Assembly: GCA_937982565.1 (NCBI GenBank)
Contig: CALJLN010000026.1
Coordinates: 1 to 16,494 of the forward strand
DNA from: UBA2421 sp002343075
GTDB lineage: Bacteria; Planctomycetota; Phycisphaerae; Tepidisphaerales; Tepidisphaeraceae
Reading direction: 5' to 3'
Length of the DNA: 16,494 nt
In this document: positions 1 to 7,523 of the stretch, piece after piece
How positions within the stretch are numbered: the first letter of the stretch is position 1
Layout: each line of letters begins with the position of its first letter
Notes under the pieces: model-generated
What the model saw: only the letters and a program-made list of their open reading frames with translations
Database searches by the model: none
Told to the model about the DNA's origin: nothing
Position numbers and translations under genes: made by a program

Positions 1-1
1 G

Positions 2-2074
2 TATCGACTAGGCTCCGGCCGTGGGTTGGATTCATTTGGAACAGCAGTGGCGGTGGGAGGCAAAGAAGCGTCGCTTCACATAACGCTGCGCGACGGCACG
101 GCGGTCGTTGACGTCGGAGGCAAGATTCGCGCGCGATCAACGCCCGACGATACGAGCGATGAAATCGCAGTCGCGGTTGACCCAAAACTTGCCCTTGAGA
201 CGCCCCGGTGGGCCCGCCACGCCGTCTGGTATCAGATCTTTCCCGAACGCTTCCGCAACGGCGATCCAGATAACGATCCCGGCGACAAGTGGTATGAAAA
301 CCTCGTCCCTTGGAACGGCGACTGGTGGGCCACCCAACCCGGCGAAACGCCCGGCAAGGAAAACTTTTACAAAGGCACCGGCAACGTGTGGGACCGCCGC
401 TACGGCGGGGACATCGCCGGCGTGCGCGAAAAACTGCCTTACCTGCGCAGCCTCGGCGTCAATGCGATTTACTTCAACCCGGTGTTTGAAGCCGAGTCGA
501 TGCATAAGTATGACACCGCCGACTTCCGTCATATTGACGACAATTTCGGCGTGCGCGACGAACCGATGCAGCCGCCGATCGGTTCTGGGTCGGACAAAAC
601 CCCCACCGCGTACCAACCGATTGGCAATCGCAAGCTTTTCAACCTTGATGGTTCGCCTGTTCCCGACAGCCACGTGCAGACCGACGATCCTTCGACATGG
701 CGATGGACCAAGAGCGACCTGCTGTTCCTCGATTTCCTGAAAGAGGCCCGCCGGCAGGGTTTTCATGTGATTGTGGACGGTGTGTTTAACCACGTCGGCC
801 GTGCTCATCCGTTCTTTCAGGATGTGCTGGTCAACGGCAGGAACAGCCCCTACGCAAGCTGGTTTGAAATCACCGATTTCGGCGACCCCGCAAACTGGCG
901 GGCGATGGACGATCCGTGGAAAGTCCACGGCAAGCCCGGCGGGATACAGTTCAAAGCGTGGGACAGCATGAATGGCCATCTGCCAGTGTTTAAGAAAGAC
1001 CCTGCCCGCGGGCTGGCTTCCGGGCCGTATGAGCACATCATGGCCATCACCCGCCGGTGGCTCGACCCCGACGGCGACCCGTCCACCAGAGACGGCATCG
1101 ACGGCTGGCGGCTCGACGTGCCCGGCGACATCCCACACCCCTTCTGGATCGAGTGGCGCAAGACTGTAAAGTCAGCCAACCCAGAGGGTTACATCTCCGG
1201 CGAGATATGGAGTTGGGCCAATCCGTGGATCAACAACGGCGATCAGTTCGACGCCGTGATGAACTACCAGTTCGCCATGCCGGCACAGGAGTTCTTCGCC
1301 AATCAGAAAAGCGCGCTCAAGCCGAGCCAGTTCAACGACCGGCTGGTTCGGCTCACATACAACTATCCCTTCCGGGCGGCGCTGGTGATGCAGAATCTGT
1401 TCGATTCGCACGACACCGACCGGAGCGCGAGTTGGTTCGTCAATCCCGACCGCCCCTACGACGGCCAGAACCGCGAACAGGACAACGCCGCCGCAGTCGG
1501 ATATGACGCGCGCCGGCCCACCGAAACGGAGTGGGCACGATGGCTGCAGATGGTGGCCTGCCAGATGACTTTCGTGGGCGCGCCGATGATTTATTACGGC
1601 AACGAGTTTGGCATGTATTCGCCAGACGATCCCAGCAATCGCATGCCAGCGTGGTGGAGAGACCTACAGCCGTTCGACAACCCCGATTTCAAGTTTGACG
1701 AGGAGATCCTGGCGTTTCACCAGCGCACCATCGCCATCCGCAATAAGTTTACAGCCCTGCAGGAAGGCTTCTACCGCCCGCTGGTGGTCGATGATGACGC
1801 CGGCGTTATCGCCTACGCCCGCGAGAAGGGCGATGAGGCTGTGTATGTGGTCATCAATCGGAGTAACCAGCCAACGACCGTACAACTACCTGTTGCGAAC
1901 GGACGTCGGTTGTTTGATTATCTGTCGGAGTCGGCGAAGGTGAGCTTCGAAGATGACGGCGCTGCAAGCCGTCCGACAATTTCAGTAGCCTCGGATGCCA
2001 AACCGTTTGTGGTGACCGAAGGAAACGTTCGAGTTGAACTTCCGACCTATGGAACCGCGATTTTGGCGGAATAG
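2..2074 (+). CDS. GH13 alpha-glucan hydrolase, cyclomaltodextrinase/neopullulanase-like (5' partial)
   Basis: Glycoside hydrolase family 13 enzyme expected to hydrolyse alpha-1,4 (perhaps alpha-1,6) bonds in cyclodextrins, pullulan or maltooligosaccharides. The frame has no stop back to the left edge, so the gene probably starts upstream; the first available start is the TTG at 26, used for numbering. Family motifs occur in order: HAVWYQIFPERF near residue 66, DGVFNH at about 251-256 (region I), GWRLD with nucleophile D364 (region II), SGEIW with acid/base E393 (region III), and SHD with stabiliser D463 (region IV). The catalytic triad is therefore intact. VMNYQF and VGAPMIYYGNEFGM resemble the cyclomaltodextrinase/neopullulanase branch. 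Roughly 65 residues precede the barrel, which is short for the usual CBM34-like N-terminal domain and supports 5' truncation by the window. A beta-rich C-terminal domain follows the barrel. It sits 42 bases before the transporter gene, pointing to one operon. Exact substrate is uncertain. Confidence 0.9.
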   Translation, partial: YRLGSGRGLDSFGTAVAVGGKEASLHITLRDGTAVVDVGGKIRARSTPDDTSDEIAVAVDPKLALETPRWARHAVWYQIFPERFRNGDPDNDPGDKWYENLVPWNGDWWATQPGETPGKENFYKGTGNVWDRRYGGDIAGVREKLPYLRSLGVNAIYFNPVFEAESMHKYDTADFRHIDDNFGVRDEPMQPPIGSGSDKTPTAYQPIGNRKLFNLDGSPVPDSHVQTDDPSTWRWTKSDLLFLDFLKEARRQGFHVIVDGVFNHVGRAHPFFQDVLVNGRNSPYASWFEITDFGDPANWRAMDDPWKVHGKPGGIQFKAWDSMNGHLPVFKKDPARGLASGPYEHIMAITRRWLDPDGDPSTRDGIDGWRLDVPGDIPHPFWIEWRKTVKSANPEGYISGEIWSWANPWINNGDQFDAVMNYQFAMPAQEFFANQKSALKPSQFNDRLVRLTYNYPFRAALVMQNLFDSHDTDRSASWFVNPDRPYDGQNREQDNAAAVGYDARRPTETEWARWLQMVACQMTFVGAPMIYYGNEFGMYSPDDPSNRMPAWWRDLQPFDNPDFKFDEEILAFHQRTIAIRNKFTALQEGFYRPLVVDDDAGVIAYAREKGDEAVYVVINRSNQPTTVQLPVANGRRLFDYLSESAKVSFEDDGAASRPTISVASDAKPFVVTEGNVRVELPTYGTAILAE

Positions 2075-2082
2075 CTCTCACT

Positions 2083-2108
2083 CCCTCGCCCACAGTACTG
2101 GGAGAGGG
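2083..2108 (+). repeat. REP-like palindrome containing the ribosome binding site of the next gene
   Basis: Arms CCCTCGCCCA (2083-2092) and TGGGAGAGGG (2099-2108) are complementary except for one position and enclose the six-base loop CAGTAC. The right arm carries the purine-rich GGAGAGG that serves as Shine-Dalgarno sequence for the ATG at 2117. When folded in mRNA the stem would hide that site. The CCCTC/GAGGG style of arm resembles dispersed palindromes common in GC-rich bacterial genomes, but copy number cannot be judged from this window. Confidence 0.55.
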
Positions 2109-2116
2109 AACCATAC

Positions 2117-4561
2117 ATGTCATTGTCCAAAGCCATCCGCACTCTTCTAGCCGGCGCGTGTATCGCGATCGTCGCGTGGGCGTTTTTGGATGTGGGACGG
2201 CGCGCGCTCGCGCGGTGTACTGACAGGCTCGAAAAGTCGGTCCAACTCACCGTCCTCCACTGGGGCGACCCCGGCGAGGACAAAATTGTTCGGGATCTGG
2301 TCGAACGATTCGAGCGCGAGAACCCAACGGTCCGAATCATTCGCATCAACCCGGGTGATCCGGGAGCGACCCGCAACAAGCTCAAGACCATGATGGCCGC
2401 CGGGGATCCGCCGGACGTGTTTTACCTGCCGCCGGACCAATTGCCCGAATTGTCTTCGCTGGGGTTGGTTGCCGAGTTGGATGCATACTTGTCCAAGGCG
2501 CCACAGGAATGGCGTGACGATTTCTGGCCGATTCTGGTTGACGCGCTCCGGTTTAACAAAGAAACCAATCTCATCGGCAGCGGGCCGCTCTACGCGCTGC
2601 CGAAGGATTTCACCACCGCGGGCTTTTATTTCAACAAGGACCTGTTTGAGGCCGCCGGCGTCGATTGGAAAGACATCCAGAAGAACGGCTGGACCTGGCA
2701 GCGGTTTGAAGCCGAGATGGTCAAGATCAAGGCGCTAAATGATCGCCCGGAATACAAGGGCCGCGAAATCTACGGCGTGTTGTTTGACCTGTGGGGCGAC
2801 ACGCTACGGCATGTCCTCTGGACCTACGGCGGTGAATATTTCGGGAATGACGCCAATGGCAACGTCGATTTCAGAAATGTCACCCTTGACAGCCCCGAAG
2901 CGCAGGCGGCACTTGAAATGGTCGCGCGCATGCGCCTCAAAGACCGCACGGCGTTCAATGCATCGGGCATTGCCAAGGACGGGGGGCAGGAATTCTTCCT
3001 CGGCAACATCGGCTGCAATGGGCCGGTGGGAATGTGGAAGGTGCCGAAGTTTAAGGGCATAACCAAGTTTCGGTGGGACTTGCTGCCAGCGCCCTATCAC
3101 CAGGCACCGGCGAGCCAGATGTATTACGTCGGCTGGGCCATGAGCAGCCAGACCCGGCACCCCGACACGGCGTTCGAGTTGATCCGATTTCTGTGCGGGA
3201 AAGAAGGGCAGATTCAGCAGGCGCGGGCACAATTGGCCATTCCGGCGTTGAAGAGCGTTGCCTACAGCGATGACTACCTCAACCCCCCGCCGCCGAGCGA
3301 TCCGAATGAGCCGGCGATCCCCGATTTTCGTTCGGAGATTTTCCTGGACGCCATCAACTACGCCCGTTTGCAGCAATTGCCTCGCGAAGCCGAGTGGGAC
3401 CGCGTTTTGACACAGGGGATTAACCGGGCCATCGTCACAGGGCAGGACACCCCCGCCGTCGCTGCGGCGAATATCGAGCGCGACTGGCTGGCCGAGCTTG
3501 ACTCGCCTTTGCGGCGCGAGCGGTTTGGTCGCATGCCCTGGACTCCCATCCTCACCATCACCGCTGCCATCGGCGCAACCTTGATCACACTCCTCTGGCT
3601 CAAAGCCCGCCGTGAAAAGCTCGGGCCGCTCGACCGTGCGACCGAGCGCGCCGGCTGGGTCTTTGTCGCGCCCTGGTTGCTTGGGTTCCTGGCGCTGACG
3701 CTCGGACCGATGATCGTGTCGCTTCTCCTTAGCTTTTCACGTTGGACGGGCCTGAACCCTCTCAGCGAGTCGGCAAGCGTCGGCGGGGCCAATTACGTCC
3801 AGCTTTTCACGCGCGACAAGGAGTTTTTTCAGTCGCTGAAGGTTACGGCGTATTTCGTCATCCTCGGCGTACCTGTTTCGCAACTGGCGGCGCTGGCAGT
3901 GGCGCTGTTGATGAACAATAACGTCCGCGGCATCACCGTTTTCAGGACGATTTTTTTCGTCCCCAGCGTGGTGAGCGGCGTCGCGATGGCGGTGCTGTGG
4001 CTGCAGCTTTACAACAACGACTACGGGCTGATCAACGCCATCTTGCGGCCATTTGCCAGCGCCCTGGGCACATCACCGCCGAACTGGTTTGGGGTGGACA
4101 CGACCACCGACCCGCCGACCAATGACGCTATGGTGTGGGCAATCCCTGCTTTCGTGCTGATGGGCCTCTGGGGCGTTGGCGGCGGAATGATCATCTACCT
4201 TGCGGGGCTAAAGGGCATTCCCGCCTCGCTTTACGAAGCCGCCCGAATCGACGGTGCCGGTGCGGCGCGCCGATTCTGGAACGTCACGTTGCCGCAACTA
4301 TCGCCACTGATTTTTTACAATTTCGTTATGGGCATCATCGGCAGCTTTCAGGTGTTCACGCAGGCTTACACGATGACCGGCGCCGGCCCGGACAATGCGA
4401 CGTTGTTTTATGTGCTGAATCTCTATCGCACCGCGTTCGAGTTTCACAACATGGGCTATGCCAGCGCGATGGCGTGGGTGCTATTCGTCATCGTGCTGCT
4501 GCTGACCATTGCGGTTTTCAAAGGAAGTAAGAACCTGGTGTATTACGAAGGACTGAAGTGA
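2117..4561 (+). CDS. Fused sugar-binding protein and MalF-type ABC permease (CUT1 family)
   Basis: Single 814-residue protein combining two normally separate parts of a carbohydrate ABC importer. Residues 9-25 form a membrane anchor. Residues about 42-462 are a family 1 extracellular solute-binding domain (LTVLHWGD start, DPPDVFYL, a YALPKDF segment, GWAMSS near its end). A further membrane span lies at about 476-497, then a positively charged linker (KARREK), then a complete six-span permease starting at about W514. The EAA loop that docks on the ATPase begins at E707 (EAARIDGAGAARRFW, followed by LPQLSP). With the N-terminus inside, the anchor and the 476-497 span place the binding domain outside and the permease in normal orientation, so the fusion is topologically sensible. 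The ATG has GGAGAGG eight bases upstream, inside a palindrome. The MalG partner follows after 20 bases. Substrate is inferred from the adjacent GH13 enzyme. The frame is continuous, so a sequencing-error fusion would need a lost stop. Confidence 0.93.
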   Translation: MSLSKAIRTLLAGACIAIVAWAFLDVGRRALARCTDRLEKSVQLTVLHWGDPGEDKIVRDLVERFERENPTVRIIRINPGDPGATRNKLKTMMAAGDPPDVFYLPPDQLPELSSLGLVAELDAYLSKAPQEWRDDFWPILVDALRFNKETNLIGSGPLYALPKDFTTAGFYFNKDLFEAAGVDWKDIQKNGWTWQRFEAEMVKIKALNDRPEYKGREIYGVLFDLWGDTLRHVLWTYGGEYFGNDANGNVDFRNVTLDSPEAQAALEMVARMRLKDRTAFNASGIAKDGGQEFFLGNIGCNGPVGMWKVPKFKGITKFRWDLLPAPYHQAPASQMYYVGWAMSSQTRHPDTAFELIRFLCGKEGQIQQARAQLAIPALKSVAYSDDYLNPPPPSDPNEPAIPDFRSEIFLDAINYARLQQLPREAEWDRVLTQGINRAIVTGQDTPAVAAANIERDWLAELDSPLRRERFGRMPWTPILTITAAIGATLITLLWLKARREKLGPLDRATERAGWVFVAPWLLGFLALTLGPMIVSLLLSFSRWTGLNPLSESASVGGANYVQLFTRDKEFFQSLKVTAYFVILGVPVSQLAALAVALLMNNNVRGITVFRTIFFVPSVVSGVAMAVLWLQLYNNDYGLINAILRPFASALGTSPPNWFGVDTTTDPPTNDAMVWAIPAFVLMGLWGVGGGMIIYLAGLKGIPASLYEAARIDGAGAARRFWNVTLPQLSPLIFYNFVMGIIGSFQVFTQAYTMTGAGPDNATLFYVLNLYRTAFEFHNMGYASAMAWVLFVIVLLLTIAVFKGSKNLVYYEGLK

Positions 4562-4581
4562 TTGCAGATTGAGCAAATCGC

Positions 4582-5529
4582 ATGAACACCAGCGCCGACC
4601 AAGCTCCCCTAGAAGCCAAGCCCGCCTCCACCGCGGTGGTTGCGGCGCCGCCGCGCGCATTTGCCCGGGCTGAGAATGTCAATCCGAGATCCGGAATCGG
4701 AAATCGGAAATCGGACCTGCTCGTCTACGCCCTTCTCTGTGCAGGCGCTCTGATGTTTCTCGTGCCGTTTTACTTTGTCCTGAACGGATCGCTTAAAACA
4801 GATGCTGAAGTGCAAGCCGGCGAATTCATCAGCCCCACCAATGCACCCATGTTCGGCAACTATCCCAAGGCGTTGAGCAAGGACCGGTGGAGCTTTCAGC
4901 CGGCGCTGGCGAATACGGTGGTGGTCACGACGCTCACGGTGCTTGGCCAGATTGTCTCCTGTTCGCTGGTGGGCTTTGGCTTCGCACGGTTTCGGTTCCG
5001 CGGGCGCGGGATTCTGTTCATGATCATGCTCAGCACCATGATGCTGCCCGCGCAGGTGACGATGATACCGGTTTTCGTGCTCTTCAAGACGCTGGGCATG
5101 GTCGATAGCTTCTGGCCACTGGTGATTCCGGCGTGGCTGGCGTCGCCGTTCTTCGTGTTCATGTTCAGGCAGTTTTTCTCGCAGATTCCGGAGGAACTGC
5201 TGGAAGCCGCCCGAATCGACGGCTGCAGCAACTGGCGCATCTATTGGCAGTTGATGCTGCCGCTTTCCGGCCCGGTGATCGCGATCGTGGCGATCTACAC
5301 ATTCCTGGGCGCGTGGAATGACTTCATGGGACCGCTGATTTATCTCAATAGCCCCGAAAACCGCACACTCTCGCTCTGGCTGAATGGTTTCAAGGGCCAG
5401 TACGGCATTACCGATGCCCACCTGCTGATGGCAGCCAGCGTCGTCTGCATGATGCCTTGTGTCATTCTCTTCTTCGCGGCGCAGCGGTATTTCGTTGAAA
5501 GCGTCGCTTCGACCGGGTTAAAAAGCTAA
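4582..5529 (+). CDS. MalG/UgpE-type sugar ABC permease
   Basis: A 315-residue inner-membrane permease, the second transmembrane subunit of the sugar importer, pairing with the permease half of the preceding fusion protein. The first span (LLVYALLCAGALMFLVPFYF) starts at about residue 47, and the EAA loop begins at E208 (EAARIDGCSNWRIYW, then LPLSGP). Both features are standard for the MalG side of CUT1 importers. The N-terminal extension of about 45 residues before the first span is low in complexity, Ala/Pro rich, and includes residues encoded by a seven-base tandem DNA repeat, so it may be a recent insertion or simply not conserved. The Shine-Dalgarno sequence is weak; the gene starts 20 bases after the previous stop and could rely on coupling. 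No ATPase gene follows. The C-terminus ends in a typical VESVASTGLKS-like tail. Family assignment is secure; transported sugar is inferred. Confidence 0.93.
   Translation: MNTSADQAPLEAKPASTAVVAAPPRAFARAENVNPRSGIGNRKSDLLVYALLCAGALMFLVPFYFVLNGSLKTDAEVQAGEFISPTNAPMFGNYPKALSKDRWSFQPALANTVVVTTLTVLGQIVSCSLVGFGFARFRFRGRGILFMIMLSTMMLPAQVTMIPVFVLFKTLGMVDSFWPLVIPAWLASPFFVFMFRQFFSQIPEELLEAARIDGCSNWRIYWQLMLPLSGPVIAIVAIYTFLGAWNDFMGPLIYLNSPENRTLSLWLNGFKGQYGITDAHLLMAASVVCMMPCVILFFAAQRYFVESVASTGLKS
4693..4715 (+). repeat. Short heptamer tandem repeat (GGAAATC) inside a coding region
   Basis: A unit GGAATC is followed by two copies of GGAAATC and a partial third, giving a period of seven bases. It lies in the poorly conserved N-terminal extension of the MalG-type permease and encodes a GIGNRKS-like stretch. 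Seven is not a multiple of three, so gain or loss of one unit would shift the reading frame. It is very short, and chance cannot be excluded. Confidence 0.5.
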
Positions 5530-5554
5530 ACCGGCCTTACCCAGATTAACTCTT

Positions 5555-5567
5555 GAAGAAGTTCTTC
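5555..5567. promoter_or_regulatory. Small palindrome downstream of the permease gene
   Basis: GAAGAA and TTCTTC flank a single G, a 13-base dyad located 25 bases after the permease stop and about 10 bases before a candidate promoter. The centre is too tight for a good RNA hairpin and no T tract follows, so a protein-binding site is more likely than a terminator. The function is a guess. Confidence 0.25.
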
Positions 5568-5576
5568 GAAAATCTA

Positions 5577-5606
5577 TAGACTTAGTTACAGAATCTTGTG
5601 TATAAG
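5577..5606 (+). promoter_or_regulatory. Candidate sigma-70 promoter for the PEP-CTERM gene
   Basis: TAGACT (5577-5582, four of six matches to TTGACA) is separated by 18 bases from TATAAG (5601-5606, five of six matches to TATAAT). It lies in an AT-rich patch unlike the surrounding DNA and would start transcription about 60 bases before the ATG at 5677. This is judged by eye only. Confidence 0.35.
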
Positions 5607-5676
5607 ATTAGGTAGTCGAGGCGGCGATGGGCCGTCCACTTCTTGTATCGGGGGAACCATTTGAAGGGAGAATGCG

Positions 5677-6432
5677 ATGCGCACTTCTGTTGTTCTATCT
5701 GCGGCTGGTGCTGCGCTCTTATCGAGCGTTGCTTTTGCCGCCCCGATCATTGATGAGTCCTTCGAGTCGTACGCCAGCACTGCCGCCATGCAGGCCGCCT
5801 GGCCGGCCGCGACGGTGTCATCGTTGCAGACGACCGGTGGCAACCCCGGCCAGTTCGCGCAACACCCCGGTGGCGCGGTGAACGCCAAGACGTTTGCTGC
5901 CGTCAACCCCACCGATGCCCAGCCGCTGAAGTTTTCCATCGACATTTTTGACGATGGAACGAGTGCCAACAAGCGCATGACTGCGGGCATTCGTGCGGGT
6001 GCATCCAACATCGTGGAACTCGGTTTCTTCAATGCGCCGTCCCACTTTGCGTTCCGCGTGATTAACTTCAGCTCGGTTGCGCCGTCAACCAACCCCAACT
6101 GGGTTGCGTTCGATACGCTCGGTCAAAGTGGCATCAACAACGTCCCCAATCTCGGCTGGCATCGCATCACCGCAATGATCGGTGATACCACCAGCACGTT
6201 CACACTCGACCGAGGGGCCGACGGAAGCATTGAAGCGACCCACACCGTCACCACCACTCCGACCGCGGCAGGATTCACCGAGCTACGGTTCGGCGGCCCG
6301 TCCGGCCTGGCCAGCGCTGGCGGCGGCGCGGGCTTTGATAACATTCTCCTGGAACAAGTGATTCCAGAACCGGCAAGCCTCGGCCTTCTGGCGATGGGTG
6401 CCGTTTCCATGCTTCGCCGTCGTCGCGCTTAG
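5677..6432 (+). CDS. PEP-CTERM sorting-domain exported protein
   Basis: A 251-residue exported protein of unknown role. The N-terminus is a Sec signal peptide (MRTS, hydrophobic core VVLSAAGAALLSSV, likely cleavage near AFA/AP at about residue 22). The C-terminus is a PEP-CTERM tag: PEP at residues 230-232, a short hydrophobic span (LGLLAMGAVSML) and a final RRRR cluster. Such tags are known to be recognised by an exosortase (EpsH/XrtA type), usually in bacteria that make exopolysaccharide. The middle 200 residues are rich in Thr, Ser, Asn and Gly with alternating hydrophobic positions, consistent with a secreted beta-sandwich such as a LamG/concanavalin-like fold, but no catalytic motif is visible. 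The ATG at 5677 is supported by GAAGGGAG ending six bases upstream; the overlapping ATG at 5672 is out of frame. No exosortase gene is in the window. It is likely monocistronic, with its own terminator at 6496-6545. Confidence 0.88.
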   Translation: MRTSVVLSAAGAALLSSVAFAAPIIDESFESYASTAAMQAAWPAATVSSLQTTGGNPGQFAQHPGGAVNAKTFAAVNPTDAQPLKFSIDIFDDGTSANKRMTAGIRAGASNIVELGFFNAPSHFAFRVINFSSVAPSTNPNWVAFDTLGQSGINNVPNLGWHRITAMIGDTTSTFTLDRGADGSIEATHTVTTTPTAAGFTELRFGGPSGLASAGGGAGFDNILLEQVIPEPASLGLLAMGAVSMLRRRRA

Positions 6433-6495
6433 GCCGACGTTACGGTCTCGTGGCAAGCTCGATCATTCCTGGATCGATAATCTCTGGCTGCACAG

Positions 6496-6545
6496 CAACG
6501 TCCGACGTCTGCGGGAAACCGTGGCGTTGGACGTTGTCATTTTTT
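6496..6545 (+). terminator. Intrinsic terminator of the PEP-CTERM gene
   Basis: CAACGTCCGACG (6496-6507) pairs with CGTTGGACGTTG (6525-6536) with one G-U pair. After a single bulged T, CTGCGG (6509-6514) pairs with CCGTGG (6519-6524) around a GAAA tetraloop (6515-6518). This makes about 18 base pairs in total. Six T residues follow at 6540-6545. It lies 63 bases after the gene's stop on the same strand. On the opposite strand the hairpin has no T tract, so it should act mainly in this direction. Confidence 0.8.
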
Positions 6546-6615
6546 AGCAGTTGATCAAATTCCTGCGGAACTTCGTTGGCTTCAAGGGGGTCGCTCCACA
6601 TTGGCGGCCCCACAC

Positions 6616-7437
6616 TCACTGATGAATGTTCGCAGGCGGTGTGGGTTGGTGGTTGATCCAGAGGTAGGCCCCCACTCCGGCTCCCAGCGCCAGCACAACA
6701 GCGACTGTGACACAGGCCGCCACGTTGCGGGCCTGCTCCCACCAGATTGTTTTCATGGTTGCATCGACCGTGATGCTTTCAGTCTGCGGCGAACCGGCGG
6801 AGCTTAGGATTGATTGCATTAACCCCGCCGGCGGGCTGGCCTCGGCGATCTTTGTCTGGAGCATCACCCCGAGCGCGGCCACGGCAACCGCCCCCCCGCC
6901 GCGGCGCGACAGCCACCCTCGCAACTTTTCCGCAGCGCGGCTGACGCGCTTCCGTGCGGCGTCTTCCGCCAGCCCGAGTGTCGCGCCAACTTCGGCGAAG
7001 CTCTTGTTTTCATAATACCTGAGCATGACGGCCCGCCGATCGGAATCGTTGAGAACATCCAGTGCCTGATCAAGCAACTCGCGGACGCGCGGCCAGTGCA
7101 TTTCAACTTCCGGGTTATAGTGCGACGGTCTCATCTCCGCGGCCTTTAGCTCATGCCTGGCGCGCCGGCCACGGAGCTTGAGCGCATCCATGGCAGCGTA
7201 GCGCGTTGTTCGATGCAGCCACGCCGAGAGCACGACATCGGGCGTGAAGGTGGCGGCCTTTCGGGCAAGGATGACAAACACCGCCTGCGTGATATCGTCG
7301 GCAAGATGGCTGTCGCGTGTCCGTCGCAGCGCGGCGGAGTAAACCAGGTTGATGTGTCTCTGCACCAGCGTTGCAAAAGCATGCTGGTCTTGCGCCCGAA
7401 CATAGTCGGCCAAGAGCTGCGTATCGGTGAACTGCAC
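6616..7437 (-). CDS. ECF-type RNA polymerase sigma factor with C-terminal membrane anchor
   Basis: A 273-residue sigma-70 family protein of the extracytoplasmic-function class. Region 2 is clear (LVQRHINLVYSAALRR, then DDITQAVFVILARKA and WLHRTTRYAAMDALK), and so is region 4 (LNDSDRRAVMLRYYENKSFAEV, LGLAEDAARKRVSRAAEKL). Region 3 is absent, as expected. About 90 residues follow region 4, more than in a minimal ECF factor; they include one predicted membrane span at about 238-261 (NVAACVTVAVVLALGAGVGAYLW). The sigma factor therefore seems to carry its own tether, a design known from planctomycetes and related bacteria, where the tail may replace or supplement a separate anti-sigma factor. The only in-frame start is the GTG at 7437, with no strong Shine-Dalgarno sequence; upstream the frame closes at 7492. 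No anti-sigma gene is adjacent. Target promoters are unknown. Confidence 0.88.
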   Translation of the reverse strand: MQFTDTQLLADYVRAQDQHAFATLVQRHINLVYSAALRRTRDSHLADDITQAVFVILARKAATFTPDVVLSAWLHRTTRYAAMDALKLRGRRARHELKAAEMRPSHYNPEVEMHWPRVRELLDQALDVLNDSDRRAVMLRYYENKSFAEVGATLGLAEDAARKRVSRAAEKLRGWLSRRGGGAVAVAALGVMLQTKIAEASPPAGLMQSILSSAGSPQTESITVDATMKTIWWEQARNVAACVTVAVVLALGAGVGAYLWINHQPTPPANIHQ

Positions 7438-7523
7438 GTCAGAAGGATACCGACACTCGACGGATGGACGGACAAAATTTCTTAGATAGTCTCAATCTCG
7501 CGCGCTGCCAGTTGGCAAGCATG

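Noticed and set aside
137..1138. Open frame of 333 codons on the minus strand
   Set aside because: It lies entirely antisense to the GH13 gene, whose motifs and catalytic residues are intact; the minus product has no recognisable domain.
2117..2200. Lipoprotein signal at the start of the fusion protein (Cys15)
   Set aside because: The residues before Cys15 do not fit a lipobox, and the hydrophobic stretch continues past the Cys, so a plain membrane anchor fits better.
4609..5421. Open frame of 270 codons on the minus strand
   Set aside because: Antisense to the MalG-type permease; His/Arg/Glu-rich composition typical of a reverse-strand shadow of membrane-protein codons.
6459..6477. Small hairpin TCGATC-N7-GATCGA after the PEP-CTERM gene
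   Set aside because: Short stem, no T tract, and a much stronger terminator lies just downstream.
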